57,931 nt of DNA, taken from assembly GCA_040902655.1 (NCBI GenBank), contig JBBDWV010000062.1, positions 1 through 57,931 of the forward strand, written 5' to 3'. The DNA comes from Mycobacteriales bacterium. GTDB lineage: Bacteria > Actinomycetota > Actinomycetes > Mycobacteriales > SCTD01. The position numbers and the translations under genes were made by a program. The notes under the pieces were generated by a model that saw nothing but the letters and a program-made list of their open reading frames with translations, searched no databases and was not told the DNA's origin. Positions 8,741-17,030 of this stretch are shown one piece after another; the stretch's first letter is position 1, and each line of letters starts with the position of its first letter.

Positions 8741-11700
8741 GGCGTTCCGCCGGACCGCGTCCAGGTGATGTCGTACGCCGCATCCGGGTGCGCGGCGAGC
8801 TCGGCCTGCAGCGCCTCGAGCACCACGGCGGCGCTCTGGCCCGCTGCGCGGCGGAGGCGTCCGGTGGCAGACCCGGGCGGCGGCGGCGGCGGTGGGGTCG
8901 GTGACGTGCGGCCGTTCAGCCAGGCGAACAGCCCGTCCTCGGCGACGCCCAGAGCGCCCGGCAGGGACTGCACGAGCTCGTCGACGGCGAGCGCCGCGCG
9001 GAGCGGGTCCAGGACGGCCCTCGCTGTGAGGTCCTCCGACTCGCTGTCCAGCAGCGGCCGGTAGCGGTCCAGGCGCGCACCACGCAGGGCGCTCAGCACG
9101 GCCGGCGCGGCGCTGATCGAGCGGGCCACGGCCGCCTCGGTCGCAGGCAACGAGGTGGTGGCGACCAGCCGAACGAGGGCCACCCGGTCGCCGGTGGTGC
9201 CGAGCGCCTGCAGCAGGTCGGCGGCGGCGCGGGCGGTGGCGAGCCGGGCGGGGAACCCGGCCACGCCGAGACGGGTCGCCATGTCCTGCACAGCGCCCGG
9301 CAGCTCGGCGGGCGCGGGACCGGCCGACTGCACGGCGACACGGAGCAGCTCGCAGAAGCGTCCGAGCGAGCCGGCGGTCAGGTGTGGCGGCGCGACGATG
9401 CCGAACAGCGTCTGGGCGCGGGCCGTCGCGGTGCGGAACTCCTCGGCGGTCGGCAGCGGCTCGGGGCGCAGCTCGACCGCGTCGGCCAGCGCCCCGGGCT
9501 TGGGCTGCACGGGACCGCCGTGCAGGTAACAGGCCCGCTGCCGCAGGGCGGCCCAGGCGAGCACGACGACGTCCTCGACCTCGGGGCGCAGGCCGAGGGC
9601 CGGCGTGACGGCGCGGATCCAGCCGCGCACGGCGGTCACCGACACGGGCGAGGACGGGTCAACGCCCTCCCGCGCCTGGGCCTTCTCGAACTCCGCAGCC
9701 CAAGGCGTGAGCTGGTCGTCGCCGAACAGGAAGTGCGTCTCGCCGGAGCGGCCGACACCCAGCGGGCCGGCGAGCCGGCGCACCGCAGCCCGGTCGGCGG
9801 TCTCGACGAGCACGCGCGCCTCCGGATCGCCGAGCGCCAGGTCGACGTAGCGCAAGAGGGTCACGAGCTCCTTGGCGGTCACCTCGCTGGCGACCGGCTC
9901 GAAGCGCGGGTGTCCCGGGGCGGAGCTCGCGAAGGCCCGGTCGACGATGTCGGCGAAGGCCGAGCGGAGGTCGGCGCCCACGGGCTTGGCGGCGTCGAAG
10001 GACCGATCGAGGCTGACGAACACCCGGTCGTGGGCGGGGTCGTCGACGAGGGTGCCCGGGGTGACGGCGGCCGCGCCGTACGCCTGCTGCACGACGGCGC
10101 GCAGGCGCTCGCGCAGGGCGCCGCGCTGAGACTCGAGGATCGCCCGGGCAGCGACGCGGTCGCCTTCGGACAGGTGCTGGGCGGCGGCCGTCCAGCGGTC
10201 ACCGGCGCCGCCGAGGACCCACTCGAGCTTGACGAGCCGGCTGAGCTCCTGCATCCGGTCGGGTGCGAGGAAGCGCGGCAGCCACACGACCGTCGACGTG
10301 CTCAGACCGCCGTCGCGCAGGTCGTCGACGCGGCGCAGGTCCTCGCTCGCCGAGTGGCCGCTGTCGTCGAAGGGGTGGTCGACGACGAAGCGCCAGGTGC
10401 CGGGCCGGGCCCGGAAGTGGTCCTCGGTCAGCCATGCTCCGTCGCGCACGTTGCCGAAGACGAGGTCGACCTCGCGGCGGGAGCCGCGCCAGACGACGGT
10501 GTGCGCGATCGCGCCGTACATGTCGGGTGTCCGGTCGGCCACGCCGAACGCGTCGCGGACGAGCTCGCGCAGCAGCTCACGCCGGCGACCGTCGTTGTCC
10601 TCGCCGCGCACCTTGTCGACGACGGACTCGTAGTCGACGTCGGCGAGGCGCACCCGGATGACGGGGTTGCGGGGGTCGTCGCCGACGGAGATCTCCGGGA
10701 CCGAGCCGGCCCACTCACGGACGGTGCCCAGCACGAGCGCGGCCTCCCGCCCGGCGATCGGCGCCGTGATGGTGCCGTGGTTGAGCGAGGCCAGCCGACT
10801 GGCGGTGAGCTCCTTGAGCGCGGGCACCTCGGGGGCGATACCGGACAGCAGCAGCGTCTTGGCCAGTCGCGCGTCGGTGAGGTAGCCGGGCGGCGGCTCA
10901 GTGCCGGGCGCCAGCCCGTGCTTGCGGGCGACGAGCGGCTCCAGCTTGTTGGTCCACAGCCCGGTCGCCGCTCGGAACCGGCTGGTCACGACCTCGTCGA
11001 GCGCCTGCTTGCCCTGCACCACATAGTCGAAGGCGTCACCGACGGGGATGACGTCGTCGACGGTGAGCTGGTCACGCCGGTCGACGAGCATCTGCTGCAT
11101 GACCTTGAGCGCGGTGCGCTCGCGCTGCATGTAGCCGGCGAGCGAGCGCAGCGTCGACACCAGCGCGGGGCTGAAGGGGTACGTCAGCCGGAACGCGGCC
11201 TCGTCGGCCCCGCGGTGCTGCTCGTTGGTGTGCACGCCGTCGAGCAGGACGTCCCAGACGTCGGGGCGGCGCTCGAGACCGGCGAAGGCGTCCGCGAGCC
11301 GGGCGGCGGCGGCTTCGGTGCGTGGGCGCAGCAGCCGCTGGTGCGCGACGTACGGCAGGTTGTCGTCGCCGAGCACGATCGTGGTGAAGCGGCCCTCCTG
11401 GTGGCGGAAGGCGCGGTCGAGGGCCTCCTGCTCGGCGCCGCTCGCGCCGGCGTCGGCGAACCAGCGGCTGAGGTCGAGCTGGCGGGCGATGAACGAGATG
11501 AGCGGGATGCTGCGGGGCACGGCCGACTCGACGAGCTTGGTGAGCTTGGGCGCCTCCTTGCGGAAGAACTCGCGGTCCTGCACCCCGAAGGCCAGCCACA
11601 GCACCAGCTCGTCCAGAAACATGACGACGGCGTCGTAGCCGAGGCTCTGGGCGTGGGCGGTGATCGCCGCGAGACCCCGGTCGAGGTCGAGGTAGCCCGC

Positions 11701-12405
11701 CTGGTCGGTGTAGCTGGTGAAGAAGCGGTCGACGAGCACGGACACGAGCTGCTGGCGCGCGGCGGTGCCGGGCTCGGCGGCACGCGCCTCGTCGTAGCGC
11801 AGGACGTCCCACGAGCCGGCACCGAGCACCTTCGACCACGGGTCGCTCGACGCGCCGGCATTGAGCTCGGCGAAGAAGCGCTCGTCGCCGAGCACCTGGC
11901 GCTGGCGCTCGCCGTCGGCGAGCAGCCGCTGGTCCTCGTGCACCGACGGCAGGGGCGCCTCGGGGTGCAGCGTGCGGATGGTGCGTACGTAGCCGCCGAG
12001 CAGCGCCTCCTCCATGGAGGGCGCGCCGAGCAGGTGGTAGGCCAGCGGCAACACCTTCTTGCCCTGCAAACCCGGGTCGTGCGCGGCGACGACGCCCTGC
12101 AGCTCGGTGAGCGCCCGGGCGTCGGGCTGGCCGCGCAGCAGCGCGTGGAGCACGGCCATGAAGTGGCTCTTGCCGGAGCCGAAGGAACCGGACAGGAACG
12201 CCCCGCGGCTGGTGCGGTCGCGCAGCGCACCGGAGACGAGGTCGAGCGCACGGTCGAAGGAGTCGACGAGGGCCGGCGTGACAACGTAGTCGTCCAGTGT
12301 GCGGCGGATGTTGCTGTCGTCGATGCCCTCGGTGAGCCGCAGGACGTAGTCCTCGGCCCCGGTGCGCTCGGGGATGTCGATGACGTCGCGCAGCAGGTCA
12401 CTCAT
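8737..12405 (-). CDS. pglY: BREX-2 system large ATPase PglY
   Basis: A 1222-residue ATPase, the type 2 counterpart of BrxC. Walker A is GSFGSGKS (73-80) with the phrase GAFLSGSFGSGKSHFMAVLH around it; Walker B is VVMFLDEL (260-267). A proline run of seven residues near the C-terminus is encoded by in-frame CGG repeats (8878-8889). The ATG at 12405 has an AGGAA ribosome site about 7 bases upstream. pglY leads the coupled run pglY-pglZ-brxD-brxHI. Upstream lies a Fic remnant on the other strand, so the pglY promoter must sit within or beside that remnant. Confidence 0.95.
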   Translation of the reverse strand: MSDLLRDVIDIPERTGAEDYVLRLTEGIDDSNIRRTLDDYVVTPALVDSFDRALDLVSGALRDRTSRGAFLSGSFGSGKSHFMAVLHALLRGQPDARALTELQGVVAAHDPGLQGKKVLPLAYHLLGAPSMEEALLGGYVRTIRTLHPEAPLPSVHEDQRLLADGERQRQVLGDERFFAELNAGASSDPWSKVLGAGSWDVLRYDEARAAEPGTAARQQLVSVLVDRFFTSYTDQAGYLDLDRGLAAITAHAQSLGYDAVVMFLDELVLWLAFGVQDREFFRKEAPKLTKLVESAVPRSIPLISFIARQLDLSRWFADAGASGAEQEALDRAFRHQEGRFTTIVLGDDNLPYVAHQRLLRPRTEAAAARLADAFAGLERRPDVWDVLLDGVHTNEQHRGADEAAFRLTYPFSPALVSTLRSLAGYMQRERTALKVMQQMLVDRRDQLTVDDVIPVGDAFDYVVQGKQALDEVVTSRFRAATGLWTNKLEPLVARKHGLAPGTEPPPGYLTDARLAKTLLLSGIAPEVPALKELTASRLASLNHGTITAPIAGREAALVLGTVREWAGSVPEISVGDDPRNPVIRVRLADVDYESVVDKVRGEDNDGRRRELLRELVRDAFGVADRTPDMYGAIAHTVVWRGSRREVDLVFGNVRDGAWLTEDHFRARPGTWRFVVDHPFDDSGHSASEDLRRVDDLRDGGLSTSTVVWLPRFLAPDRMQELSRLVKLEWVLGGAGDRWTAAAQHLSEGDRVAARAILESQRGALRERLRAVVQQAYGAAAVTPGTLVDDPAHDRVFVSLDRSFDAAKPVGADLRSAFADIVDRAFASSAPGHPRFEPVASEVTAKELVTLLRYVDLALGDPEARVLVETADRAAVRRLAGPLGVGRSGETHFLFGDDQLTPWAAEFEKAQAREGVDPSSPVSVTAVRGWIRAVTPALGLRPEVEDVVVLAWAALRQRACYLHGGPVQPKPGALADAVELRPEPLPTAEEFRTATARAQTLFGIVAPPHLTAGSLGRFCELLRVAVQSAGPAPAELPGAVQDMATRLGVAGFPARLATARAAADLLQALGTTGDRVALVRLVATTSLPATEAAVARSISAAPAVLSALRGARLDRYRPLLDSESEDLTARAVLDPLRAALAVDELVQSLPGALGVAEDGLFAWLNGRTSPTPPPPPPPGSATGRLRRAAGQSAAVVLEALQAELAAHPDAAYDITWTRSGGTP

Positions 12406-12510
12406 GCCGGTTCCTGTCCCACCCGTCCCACTCTGTCAGAGAGGAGCGACCGAGAAGGCTGCTCCGGGCAGCGATCACAGCCCTCTTGCTTTCCTTTTGC
12501 TTCCCCCACG

Positions 12511-13290
12511 GTGAAGCAACCTTGTCTGGAACGCTTCCTGCTGCGCTCGGAGGCGATCGCCTCGTCCCGTATCGAAGGCCTCCAGGTCTCGCCGCAACAG
12601 GTCGGACTGGCCGAGGTGGCCGACGAGGAGAAGCTGACAGCGGAGAACGTCAACCGCACGGCTCGTCGTGTGTCGGCCAAAATCACCGCGCTGCGCCACG
12701 CCACGCCACCGTGGGCCGGCGGGGCCTGACCCGACAGGCGGTGCTGCCGATCAGCCCGGTCCTACTGACCCGGTCCGACGAGTACGTGGCGGCGCTGACC
12801 ACCTACCGCTACTCCGGGGCGCCTGGCAGCGAGGCGGGCGTAGCGGGCGTGTCCGGGTGGCTGCGCGTGTTCCTGCAGGCGGTCGGGATCGCGGTGCACC
12901 AGGCACGAGCCTTCGCGACGAGCCTGGACGAGCTGCGAAGCCTCTGGGAGGAGTCCATCGCCACCCACCGGCGCGCTGTGAGCCTGCGAGAGATCCCGCG
13001 CGCAGACTCGGCGACATCTCGGGTCCTCGAGACGCTGCAGGAGCACCCGGTCCTGACGGCCGCGTCATGCGCCTCCTGAACGTCAGCCGGCCTGCGGCGG
13101 GCGCGGCGCTGGACTAGCTGGCATCGGCCGGCGTGCTCTCGACCCGGCGGCTCGACCGGCGTACCCGCGCCTACCTGGCGATAGACGTCTTCGAGCTCAT
13201 CACGTTCGCCGAGCGACAGCTCGCCAGCACCCGCTGGGACACCCGCGCGTCGTCGCCTGAGCGGCCGGTGCCGTATGCGCCGCCGCCCGC
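12511..13290 (+). pseudogene. Fic-family protein gene remnant (catalytic core deleted)
   Basis: Two pieces of a Fic protein read in different frames. From 12511 the N-terminal segment includes LRSEAIASSRIEGLQVS, the typical helix before the Fic fold. It hits a stop at 12727. From about 12727 another frame gives RRGLTRQAVLPISPVLL and the C-terminal helices. A frameshift near 13068 and a TAG at 13115 follow, and the last piece contains RTRAYLAIDVFELITFAERQ. The catalytic HPFxxGNGR motif, which should lie between the first two pieces, is absent. The gene is also short at its 5' end. It lies on the strand opposite to pglX and pglY and separates them. Confidence 0.85.
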
Positions 13291-13315
13291 GGCGGACGGA
13301 GACGAGCGGAGGCGA

Positions 13316-16300
13316 TCAGGTTCTGGGCGTGCGGCCGCGGGTCGGTGCAGCCGGGCGCCAGGCGCGGAGCTGATCGTCGGTGCGGCTGACCTGGGCGCGG
13401 CGGGCGGCGAGCTCCTCTCGCAGGAACGCCGCGACGTCGTAGCCGAGCGCCGGGTCCAGGCCGCCGTGCCACTGGTCGACCCACGGCTGCCGCTCCACCA
13501 GCCCGGCGACCAGGGGGACGAGCCGCTCGTCGTCCCACCCCTCGCCCTCCCGCTCGCCGATCACGGTGTGCAGCGCAAGGCCCTGCTGCGCGTCGTCCCA
13601 GCCGGCCCAGCCGAGCAGCGGCGTCGGGTCGGTGTCACGGCCGGCGTCCGGGTAGAGCACGAACCGCTCCTTGGGCACGTCGAGCTTGCCGCGGTGCAAC
13701 CAGTACGACGTCTTGCGGAAGTCGGCGGAGGTGTACTTCGGCGGCACCGGGATGACGCCGACCTGCTCACCGGCGTCCTCACGCCGCTGCAGCGCCCAGC
13801 TCTCCTTCCACGCCTCGCGCTTGCGCAGCCCGCTGTCCTTGTAGCGGTGCGCAGCGAGGTACGGCACCACCTCGTCGGCCAGCAGCTCGAGGAGCGCCGC
13901 AGCGACCGAAGTGTCCGGCCGGCCCTCCCACAGCGCCAGCACCGAGGCCAGGTCGGCGTCACGGGCGACCTCGTCGGCGAGCTGCGCGACCGACCGCGGG
14001 CTCGGGCGTCCCTGCCGGTCGAACCAAAAGCGCCGGTCCTCCAGCCGGTCTAGCAGCCAGCCGCGCAGCGCCTGCTCCGACTGCCTGTCCCACGGCACGC
14101 TCGCCCACCGGCGCTTGTGCTCCGGCTTCTCCAGCAGCCGCAGCCCCGGGTCGCTCGCGATCAGGTCGAGCCGCCGCTGCACGAGGTCGCGGTACGCCGG
14201 CGGCCAGTGCGCAGGCAGCTCCGTGATCGGCGTGCTGCCGTGCCGGGCGAACCAGGCCGTCTGCTCCTCACCCGCCGCGACCTTGCGGGCGAGGACGATC
14301 TCGAACGCCCGCTCGCCCAGCGCCAGCGGCGGCAGGTCGTCGCCCGGATAGGTTAGGTCCTCGTCGACGAGGCCGTAGAGGCGGTACACCTCCCAGTCGA
14401 GCTCCTCCTGCTGCGCGACCATCTCGGCACGGAGGCGGTCGTAGGAGTCGCGGGCGTCGGCGAGGGTGGCTGTGGTCGGGACGCTGGTGGCGCAGACGGA
14501 CGCGGGGGTGGTCGCGGAGAGGCGCTGGGCGAGGGCGTCGAGGGCGATGCCACGCTTTCGCGGAAGCGTCGCCGGCAGCGGGAAGTCCTGCAGCGTCGTG
14601 CCGGTGAATTCATAACGTGGTTCCCATGCTTCATCGCCGATGCCCCCGCCGATGCCGCCATTGCCCTTGTTCTGACTGTTCTGCTTGAGCCAGAAGCAGG
14701 CAGCCGAGGAGTTGAGCACGCCGAGCAAGGCCAGGTGCTCGTCCTCGGACGCCACCTCGGGGAGACGGATGACTGGCGCCCAGCGATTGAGGACGCTTTC
14801 CCCTCGGGCGAGTGAGAAGTGGTTGTGGGTAGAAAGGCCCGAGAATACGAGGAGCTGTGATGCCTCGAGTCGCGGCCAGTTCGGCAGGATGTACTCGAAC
14901 CAAGCTTTCCCCGCGTCCTCACGAGTCCGTCCGAAGGCCAGACCAGTCCGAAGGCGGGAACGGAAGGGCCAGAACGACTGGCTCGTAGCCAGCGCCTGCA
15001 GTGGGCGGCCATGCTCGTATGGGAAGGCCGCAGAACCTGCGCTACGAAGTTCGTAATCGCGGACACCGTCACCCTCGACGAAGCGCCGCAGCGGGACCGC
15101 ATCTCGACGCCAGGCTGCAGGGGGTGCACCACCAGCTATGAAGACCGCGTCGTCACCGGTCACCGCCATGAATCCAATCGACGCGGTCAGCCCGCCCAGC
15201 CTTTGGCGGCCTTCAACGTCTATGGCCGCAAGGAGGGACGACGCACCGCCGCCGGAGAGACTCCACGGGTGCTGTGCCAAGGCAGCAAGCGGCAACTCCG
15301 TCACCGAGAGCCATCCGTCGCTCCACCCAGGCTGGTCGACATGCTCGACGATGCTGCGCCACACGAGCCCGTTGGCGGGGTCGTCCGGCCGGCCGGGCTC
15401 GCCTCGGACCCCGAGCACCGCCCGAACGGTGTCGCCTACGGGTGCGGACGGTCGGCCGACCACGATTACCGTCGGCGTGCCGTGCCCGGGGATGTAGGTG
15501 CCAGAAGTGTCCGCGACCAGCCGCAGGTCCTGCCGGACGAGGAACTCCTCGATCAGCTTGGACCCGAACTCCCGCTTCATGAAGCTGTTGCTGGTGATCT
15601 GCCCGACCCAACCGGGCGTCTCTCCCCGCCGTGCGAGCCCGAAGAAGCGCTCCATGAACGGCACGCTCAGCGCGTACTTGCCCTTGCAGGTCGCGTACCG
15701 CTGGCGGTAGGCCGCGTTGAGCGTCGCGTCCTTGACCGTGATGTAGGGCGGATTGCCGACCACGCAGTCGTACCGGCCACTCTGCAGGATCTCCCGCAGC
15801 TGCACGAGATCCTCTGTCGCGTAGACGAAATCGGACAGCCCGGCGTCCGCGTCGTACGCCGCGCCGAAGTCGAGCGACGTCTGCCCGCCCTCGTGCAGCA
15901 GCGAGTCGCCGACGGCCAGGTGCAGCCGGAACGCCGGTGCGTCCTCCAGGGACGTCAGCGCGCACTCGCGCAGCGCCGCGACGGTCAACCGGAAGCGCGC
16001 GATCGCGACCGCGAACGGGTTGAGGTCGACGCCGTGCACCGCGTCCAGTGCGGTCTGCACCCGCGCCTGCACCTCGAGCGCCGGCGCCTCCTTGTGCCAG
16101 CGGTCGAGCAGCCGGGCGAACGCCCCGAGCAGGAAGTGGCCCGACCCGCAGGTCGGGTCGATCATCCGGAAGCCCTCCAGCGGCCGCTCGCGCAGCGCGG
16201 GCTCCAGCGTCCGGTCGAGGATGAACTCCTCGACGAACTCGGGCGTCTGCAGCAGCGCGTAGGTCGCCTTCGCGTGCTCGGACAGGTCCTGGTAGAGGTC

Positions 16301-16849
16301 GCCCAGGAAGCGGGTGTCCCACGACGGGTCGGCCAGGTCGTGCACCAGCCGGCCGTCGTCACCGCGCGCCTGCCAGAACGCCAGCAGGGCGGAGGCCGCA
16401 TCGCCGGACGGCGCGACCAGGTGCAGCGCGGCGTGCTCGTCCACCAGCGCCCGGGTGCTCGGCAGCGACGCCAGGTGGGCGACCGCCTGCTGCAGCCACT
16501 CGCGGTCGGTGTCCTCCGGGTGAGTCCGGAAGTAGGCGAGTCGGGCGTCCAGCGCCTCCTGCCGGCGCGACTCCGGACCCGCCAGGAAGACGGGGGCGAG
16601 GAGCCCGTTGTCCTCGGCGAAGCGCACGAACACCGTCGTCAGCACCCAGCCGACCGCCGCCTGCGTCACCCGGTCGTCGCGCCAGGTCTGCCAGGCCGCG
16701 CTCGTTCGCCCGCGCTCCAGCGCCCGCGCATGCTCGACGACCCACCGGCCGCGCACTTCCTCATGGCCCTCGACCCGCTCCCGCAGGTCGTCCTGCAGCC
16801 GCAGCACCAGTTCTCGCAGCGCACCGGTCAGCGCTGGCATGGCACTCAT
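13316..16849 (-). CDS. pglX: BREX-2 adenine-specific DNA methyltransferase PglX
   Basis: A 1177-residue N6-adenine methyltransferase. Motif I is DPTCGSGHFL (231-240) and motif IV is NPPY (366-369); target recognition and C-terminal regions follow. In BREX, PglX methylates host DNA and is also needed for phage exclusion. The frame is open upstream to 16990, but the ATG at 16849 has a strong GGAGG four bases before it and gives the family-like start MSAMPALTGALRELV. I found no long homopolymer of the kind reported for phase-variable Streptomyces pglX. A Gly/Asn-rich stretch (NKGNGGIGGGIG) occurs around residue 710. Confidence 0.95.
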   Translation of the reverse strand: MSAMPALTGALRELVLRLQDDLRERVEGHEEVRGRWVVEHARALERGRTSAAWQTWRDDRVTQAAVGWVLTTVFVRFAEDNGLLAPVFLAGPESRRQEALDARLAYFRTHPEDTDREWLQQAVAHLASLPSTRALVDEHAALHLVAPSGDAASALLAFWQARGDDGRLVHDLADPSWDTRFLGDLYQDLSEHAKATYALLQTPEFVEEFILDRTLEPALRERPLEGFRMIDPTCGSGHFLLGAFARLLDRWHKEAPALEVQARVQTALDAVHGVDLNPFAVAIARFRLTVAALRECALTSLEDAPAFRLHLAVGDSLLHEGGQTSLDFGAAYDADAGLSDFVYATEDLVQLREILQSGRYDCVVGNPPYITVKDATLNAAYRQRYATCKGKYALSVPFMERFFGLARRGETPGWVGQITSNSFMKREFGSKLIEEFLVRQDLRLVADTSGTYIPGHGTPTVIVVGRPSAPVGDTVRAVLGVRGEPGRPDDPANGLVWRSIVEHVDQPGWSDGWLSVTELPLAALAQHPWSLSGGGASSLLAAIDVEGRQRLGGLTASIGFMAVTGDDAVFIAGGAPPAAWRRDAVPLRRFVEGDGVRDYELRSAGSAAFPYEHGRPLQALATSQSFWPFRSRLRTGLAFGRTREDAGKAWFEYILPNWPRLEASQLLVFSGLSTHNHFSLARGESVLNRWAPVIRLPEVASEDEHLALLGVLNSSAACFWLKQNSQNKGNGGIGGGIGDEAWEPRYEFTGTTLQDFPLPATLPRKRGIALDALAQRLSATTPASVCATSVPTTATLADARDSYDRLRAEMVAQQEELDWEVYRLYGLVDEDLTYPGDDLPPLALGERAFEIVLARKVAAGEEQTAWFARHGSTPITELPAHWPPAYRDLVQRRLDLIASDPGLRLLEKPEHKRRWASVPWDRQSEQALRGWLLDRLEDRRFWFDRQGRPSPRSVAQLADEVARDADLASVLALWEGRPDTSVAAALLELLADEVVPYLAAHRYKDSGLRKREAWKESWALQRREDAGEQVGVIPVPPKYTSADFRKTSYWLHRGKLDVPKERFVLYPDAGRDTDPTPLLGWAGWDDAQQGLALHTVIGEREGEGWDDERLVPLVAGLVERQPWVDQWHGGLDPALGYDVAAFLREELAARRAQVSRTDDQLRAWRPAAPTRGRTPRT

Positions 16850-17030
16850 GTGACCTCCGGGTCCGTCTGTCAGCAGGAAGAGCGTGCGCAGCCTGGGGAC
16901 GACGGCCGCTCCCTGTCGGTGCACCTTCGTACCGTGCGCCTGCCAAGGACGGGGCTGTCTCGCTGTTACGGTCCCTCCAGCTCGCCGCACACGCGGCGGG
17001 CTGGATGTGCTGGATCCGGGGGTGCCGACG
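16850..17030. promoter_or_regulatory. Divergent promoter region, pglX / second methyltransferase
   Basis: This 181-base gap separates the start codons of two divergently read methyltransferase genes and must hold both promoters. GGAGG for pglX is at its left edge and a GGGGGTG for the plus-strand gene is at its right edge. I could not settle on convincing -35/-10 pairs. Confidence 0.5.

Noticed and set aside
9382-12729. An 1115-codon open frame antisense to pglY
   Set aside because: Composition is shadow-like and mirrors pglY codon positions; only its last 70 codons match a family (Fic), which belong to the remnant beginning near 12511.
13316-16849. Phase-variable homopolymer in pglX
   Set aside because: I found no G or C run long enough; short runs of five or six elsewhere in the island are ordinary for this GC content.
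16850-16990. Longer PglX N-terminus
   Set aside because: The added residues have no family match and would skip the strong GGAGG before ATG 16849.
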